A stretch of DNA of 64,000 nt, from positions 2,604,001-2,668,000 of the forward strand of contig NW_027331831.1 of NCBI RefSeq assembly GCF_033568475.1, read 5' to 3'. Positions 58,322 to 64,000 of the stretch are shown in pieces. This DNA comes from Henckelia pumila. Taxonomy: Eukaryota > Streptophyta > Magnoliopsida > Lamiales > Gesneriaceae. The notes under the pieces were generated by a model. The model did no database searches, was not told the origin of the DNA, and saw nothing but the letters and a program-made list of their open reading frames with translations. Within the stretch, counting starts at the first letter, position 1; each line of letters opens with the position of its first letter. The translations under genes and the position numbers were made by a program.

Positions 58322-60999
58322 TGTAACACCCGGTATTTTAAATACGTAAATCCGCATGCATAATTAGGATATTTAATTATTTAAATTTTAGATTTATGGG
58401 TTAAATAATTATGTGAATTAATTGTGCATGATTTAATTTATTTTTAAGCATTTAACCCATAATTAGTGATTTTTATGATTTTTAGTATTTTAATTATTTT
58501 ATCGCGTTGACGGGACCGTGGACGGACGAGATGACAACTTTCCACCCAAATTATTTTATGAGTCTTTTTAGAGCCCTAAAATATTATTTTGAGTTTTATT
58601 ATCTCAAAATTTTAAGTATTTAATTTTATATAATTTTAGGAGTCCATTTTTATCCAAATTAAGCCATTTTAATGACTTTTTATTTTCTTTAAAAATTCCC
58701 TAAATTAATATTTCGGGAATTTCAATTATTTATCAGGTTTCTTTTTTTTTTAATTAGAGTTCTAAGCAATATATGTTATATATTAAAATCCTTATTAATA
58801 ATTTTTAATTTACCTAAAACCTATTTTATTAATTAAAACCTAAACCTAATCTACCCAACCCCACACACACACACGCCTCCATCACTCAGCCGACACCCCA
58901 CTATTCATCATCCTCTCCATCGGTCGAGACAGTCCCAAGAACTCCATAGTCGATCCCCTCAAGTTTTTTTTAGGTTTCTCGTCGCCCCGTCGTCCCGGAA
59001 TCGTCATCTACGCCTACGTCTTTCCATTCTACGGTGCAAGGCATGATTCTTTCTTTAATTTTCGTACCATCTCAGTTATTGTAGTGTGCGTATGGTGTAT
59101 GCATCAAAACTTTAAAGAATTTTCAGAAAAAGATGGGTTTGTTCGGTTGTATGCACATGGCTCTTTGATTTTCATTGACATGCTCACGTTTTTTATGGTT
59201 ATGGGCGTCTAGGTTGCTGGTCAGAGGTTCCTAGGTTGAGGGAGGGTGGCTTGGACTCGAGTGGCTCGAGTGGTTCGAGCCAAACGAGCCCAAGATTGGA
59301 GCTAGTGCAGATCGGGTGCTTGGGGGTGCACAGACTAGGGTTCGGGAAGAGGCTTCGGCTTTGGCTTCGTGGACTGCATGGGGCTGGGGGCTGGGGCAGG
59401 TTAGCACCGCCCAGACGTGGGCTACGTCTGGGCGGCGGCGCTCCGGCCAGGGGCGGCCGGAGCAGGCCGGCAGCATCCATGGAGTGGCTGCTGCTCACGG
59501 CCGCAGCAGAATAGGGGGAGGGGCGATCGGGTTTAGGGTTAGGTGATGGGTTCGGGTCGGGTTGGTGGTCCGGGTCAAGTCAATAGGGTCTAGGGTCGGG
59601 TCAAGTGAGTCCGGGTCCGGGTTAGGTGGGCCGGGCTCGAGTCTTTTTAATTTTAAAGTATTTTATGAATTAATTGGTTTTTGGGCCAATTAATTAGAAA
59701 TAAAATTATTTGGACTCCCAAATAATTTTATTTGGGCTTTTAAAATTTTAATTAAGTTAGTCCATGAATTTATGGGCTTTTGAGCCCATAAAATTTATTG
59801 GGCCAGTCTTTGGGCTGTTGGGCCCATTGGGCCAGTTTAAGTTGTTATTGGGTCTAGAAGGTTTTATGGGCTTTGAATTAATTTAATTGGGCTTAGAATA
59901 ATTTTATTGGGCTTAAGTATGTTATCGGGCCAGTCTCAGTGTTAATGGGCCAGATTTAAGTAAATGAGCTTGAGTGTTAGGGCCAGCAGTCCAGTACGAT
60001 CCATGAGAAATTTGCATGTGTCCTGAATATATATTTAATTATTTTTATGCATTTAAGTTATTTTAATATTTATATGTTAGTAAGAAATTAAATTAAATAT
60101 ATATGAAGGACACACATTTTTATTCAAGTACATGCATTCATGAAATAATATTTTATGCATGATTTAATGTTTAAGGTTGAGCAAGAAAATATTTTATGTT
60201 GGAAGTTGAAGTAGTGTGACAATTTAAGGGGGATTCGTCCCCATATGATTGAAGGGCAGTTTACTGTCAATTTAAGAGGTGATTCGTCACCGGCCACGTA
60301 CGTTGGTTTCCACGCTGATCAGTATTTAATGTATGATTTAAGGTTACACTATGGATACAACCATGCTATGTTAGAAAATTAATTTGCTCAACAATGTTAT
60401 GTATTATGTTATTTAAGTTTATTTAAGTTACGTTATGTTATGTAATTTTTAAGCATGCTCATTCATGTATATGTATGTATTAGTATTTAATTATTTTAAA
60501 TTATTTTTAAAACCCTTGTTATGTTAGCATGTTGGGCCTCTAGGCTCACTACACTGGTATGGTGCAGGTGAGTACGTTGAGGAGGATGTTGTACCCACCG
60601 GAGGCGAGGATGTATGAGCGGACATGCAGTGACCCCGTGACCGTGATAGATGTCTGAGTCACGTGCATGTTTATTTATGTCAGCATGCTACATTTTATAT
60701 TATTTTTCAGTGGTTGGGAATTTTGAATATTTTTATGGAATATTGTTAGTGCATGCAAATTTTAATCATTTTATTTATGCAGTATTTTTAATTAAATATT
60801 TGACTCAGATATTTATTTTATTTTAAAGAATGCATTTTTATTTAAGTATTTATTTGTTTATTTAGTTATTTATTTATTTTAAATCTTTTTATTCTGTGCA
60901 TATATGTATGGGCATATATGTACATATTTTATTTAGTAAGTAATAAAAAAAAAAAAATCCGCATATTTATTTATTAATTATAGAGTTAGGGTCGTTTCA
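58322..60999 (+). mobile_element. 3' LTR of the chromovirus
   Basis: 2678 bp, TGTAACACCC...GGTCGTTTCA, the pair of 50824-53479. The right flank begins AGAAT. A matching left target duplication cannot be found because the original left end is deleted. Confidence 0.95.
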
Positions 61000-63775
61000 A
61001 GAATATTATAAAAATTTGGTTAATTTAAGAGTTCTTACATGGGCTCGGGATCCGACCAGAGTTCTAAACTTCATACTTCTTTTAGACTATTGATGCCCCA
61101 AATTTTATGAAGATACTTTTATTGTAAGATAGTTTTATATGTATAGCATTTGACCTAATTATATGGAGAGAAAATACACGCGATGGAGCACAGAAAAAAG
61201 TGTGGTAATGGGGGTCAATCAGTGGGTAAGAAGTGCATCTTCTAATCGTTTGCAATTATGGAAAAAAGATTTGTCTCCGAATGATTCATCAAACTTGCCA
61301 AATGTCCTGCCTTGGTGTAAAAGTAATACACACGCCCAAGTAGCTTTCTAATAAATGATATTTAAATTCCTCAAAAAAGTAAATTAAATAAATTGCCCTT
61401 AACAGATGCATATGAATCTTATTTATATTCCTCTTAACAATAAAAAAATTATTCCTCTAATATTGGCCTTGAGATTCTTTTCTTTCTCCATTATGCATCT
61501 AACACGTTACATACAACTTTTTGAGAGGCTGATTGGACACGTTTCTTTTGTAATGTTCCTCAGATGAACTATTAATTAATCATGATTAATTTGCTCTATA
61601 TTCATATATTATCACACAAAAATCTTACGAAAGAAGATACAGATCTTTTATTTGATCTGATTTATGATAGATGTATTATTTTTTATGTCGTCAAAAGTAT
61701 TGTTTTTATTGTAAATATGAGTCGAGTCGTTAGTTGCAACTGAAAAAAACTTTTATCATTAAATTATATTTATGACAGTTTTTATTTCTATCATAAATTA
61801 ATGACAACGTATTTATTTTTCTTCGTTAATTTCAATTTTTTTCTTGTAATGGCCTCATAAAAGATCTACTATTTATGTAGTTATTTTTGTGGGATCAGTA
61901 GATTATTAAAAACTTCTTATATCTAATTATGGTTTTTAATTTAACAATCGATTTGTTATAATTGAATTTCGAAACTTAAACTTCATCTCAAACTCGAGAG
62001 TCTTGTGTCACATGAACTACGTTGTTAATGATTTTCTTGTGTAAGTTAATAGTATGATTTGATGTAAATTATGAACTGAGTATATTTTGGATGTTCATAT
62101 ATAATTCTACTTTGTCATTTAAATTAAATTAAAAAAATTCAACGTTATCATATGATTTTAAAATAGCATGTTTCTTCCCCTCTTACACCTTGCTTATGGT
62201 CCTACCATCATCGAAATTTGTAAAAAAAAAATAAAAATTAATCATTATTTTCAATTAATTATCATATTTTGGCCAAAAAAAATTAATTATCATATTTTAA
62301 ACTATATTTAGCATGATTATTCGAACACTGTAAAAAGATATTGTTTGATGTGCAAAATGATAATAAATCGTAAAAGACCATGAGATATGCATGAATTGGC
62401 CCAATTCCTAATTCGATCCAAGCTACGAGCCCAACTGTATGAAATTAGCCCAGTCTAATTGAAACAGGCCCGGGATCCAGCTATCCAGTAGGCTAAACGT
62501 AGAGTGGAGACCATCAAAAAGTAGCTGGCAAACGGCAAGTAATAATTATGCATAAAGCAGAGAAATAAAGAGGGTAATAAATAAAGAAATTATGAATGGA
62601 AAATAAGTGGTTACTAAATACATATAATTAAATAATTTATTTATGTTGCTACTATTAATGATTCTAACTCCACACGAGAGCCATCAATCAAATTCAATCC
62701 TCTTCTTTCATATGTGGACTATAATATTAAGCATTTCAATGTCTAAAAAAATGTGGATACAAATTTTATGCTATTTCAAGTTACAATATTTAGGATTTAG
62801 GAAGTGTTTGTAAATATTCATAAAAAATATTCTTCACCTGTCATCTAAAAAGAAGCGTTTTTTTTTTAAATAACTCGAATTTTTTATTTTTTTTTTGCTC
62901 GGTTTAGTTCAATTATTGAAATTGGTTTTATGTTGATTTTGATTCTTTAAAAGTGATTTGGGTTTTTTGGTAAATAAATGAACATTTTTCTAAACACTCT
63001 TAGCTTTTTATATGTTCGATTTCCAAAATTATCTTTTTATATTCATTTAAAGTTCACAATGCACAATCAAACTCTAATTTCAATAAGAGTGGTTTCGAAA
63101 TTTTATTTAAAAACAAAAACTCATGTGAAACGGTGTTACAAATCAATATTGTGAGACATATATTTTATTTGAGTCGTCCACAAAAAAATATTATTTATCT
63201 CATATATAAAAAAAAACATAAAACCATTTCACAAGATGCATTTTCTTCCTTAAAAATTTTTGTTAAAATAACTTATTTAACAAACACTCTAGTTTAAAAG
63301 ATTTTGAGTGTTTCAATACTGCACACTTCTAGTTTTTTTCCCATCATTTCTTTACAATATGTAAAATTTAATTATTTTTCTAAACGCATAATCTTGTATT
63401 TTTCTCTTTTTTAGGAGATAATAATCATTTATTTTTCAAGTCAATTAGTTTGCGATTTAAACATTGATCTTCATATAAAGGAGTAATTTAAGCATGCACA
63501 GGAAATATAAAAATAAATAAAGTGGAAACGATGCTTTATTAAATACCCTAAATCAAAAGCATATGTAGTCCTTTCGCAATCCTTTTCCAGTTCCTATGTT
63601 TGGTATTCTTTTCAGGGTCATATCAAATTTCCAGACTTCGTGATTTTTTCCATTTTCTTTTCAAATGACTATATTGCGTGCACGCCTTATTGAAATTCTT
63701 TTCTGAAGCACTGTTAATTAATTTATTTATAAAATAAACATTTCCTTTTTAAGTTCACTGCCAATTTTTTTTTAC
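61000..63775. other. AT-rich intergenic DNA
   Basis: No gene is recognised. An ORF at 61163-61351 has no family features. Long poly-A/T runs and AT-rich stretches dominate; a GC-richer patch lies at 62390-62530 without coding signal. Confidence 0.55.
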
Positions 63776-63783
63776 TACAGCAT

Positions 63784-63963
63784 CAATGGCGGAGCTAAAA
63801 ATATCAATTTACCCGGGCTAGAATTTTAAGCTTCTCTAGTACTTTAATTTTTTGAATCAAGCTATTCGGGCTAATATCAAATTAATTCAAAATTATTGAA
63901 AATTAATATATTAAAATTTTCAAAAAAAATTTGTGCCACCCGGGCTATGTGGCTCCGCCACTG
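63784..63963. mobile_element. hAT-type MITE (180 bp)
   Basis: The right end, reverse complemented, reads CAGTGGCGGAGCCACATAGC and the left end reads CAATGGCGGAGCTAAAA, so the inverted termini are CARTGGCGGAGC. CAGTGGCGGA is a common hAT terminus in plants. The flanks TACAGCAT (63776-63783) and TACAACAT (63964-63971) match at 7 of 8 positions, as expected for a hAT target duplication. CCCGGGCTA motifs are subterminal at both ends. Confidence 0.8.
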
Positions 63964-63971
63964 TACAACAT

Positions 63972-64000
63972 TATTAATTAATTAATTAATTAATCATAAT
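63972..64000. repeat. (TTAA)n-type microsatellite
   Basis: The window ends in a run of ATTA units (TTAATTAATTAATTAATTAA). Confidence 0.85.

Noticed and set aside
61163-61351. 62-aa ORF to the right of the chromovirus
   Set aside because: No family features or upstream signals.

Overview
The window is nuclear DNA of a flowering plant, most likely a eudicot. It holds intron-containing housekeeping and regulatory genes with plant orthologues, AT-rich intergenic DNA, many microsatellites, and a large load of LTR retrotransposons, hAT, Harbinger-type and Helitron-like sequences. I see no rRNA, intact tRNA gene, CRISPR array or prokaryotic operon.

Four host genes can be read exon by exon. RPB6 (RNA polymerase subunit; 6 exons, minus, 5831-7279) and a rhomboid protease of the RBL family (5 exons, minus, 8153-9817) lie close together on the left. 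XBAT33 (ankyrin/RING E3 ligase; 10 exons, plus, 28770-32080) and a TFL1/CEN-type PEBP floral repressor (4 exons, minus, 33255-34147) converge in the middle. All splice junctions proposed use GT/AG and keep frame; the predicted proteins are 144, 327, 512 and 175 aa.

Mobile DNA fills most of the rest. 1-4907 is a Tat-lineage Ty3/gypsy element with its 5' LTR, cut by the window edge. 13642-14444 is a Harbinger-type MITE with TTA target duplication. 14972-18250 is a tandem-duplicated Helitron-like segment whose second copy carries a 2.2-kb solo LTR with ATTCC duplication. 18767-19030 is a fold-back element inside a (TA)n tract. 20545-21310 is a long-TIR fold-back element holding a nested Tat-type solo LTR. 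22191-26780 is a degraded short-LTR Copia. 36041-36521 is a TRIM-like element. 37217-45946 is a young Copia with 1.88-kb LTRs and ATTAT duplication. 46773-49986 is a complete hAT transposon with 12-bp TIRs and an 8-bp duplication, inserted in a ~197-bp tandem repeat. 50509-60999 is a Tekay/Del-type chromovirus with an extra truncated pol end in front of its 5' LTR. 63784-63963 is a small hAT MITE.

The most notable observation is in the chromovirus. Its gag and pol frames are separated by a 202-bp AT-rich GT...AG segment (54701-54902) whose removal would join the two frames exactly at the nucleocapsid/protease border. A separate +1 offset within gag sits at a GGG-TAA. The region 36.5-61.1 kb is a nest in which several elements have inserted into each other, and the order of some events can be read from the target duplications.
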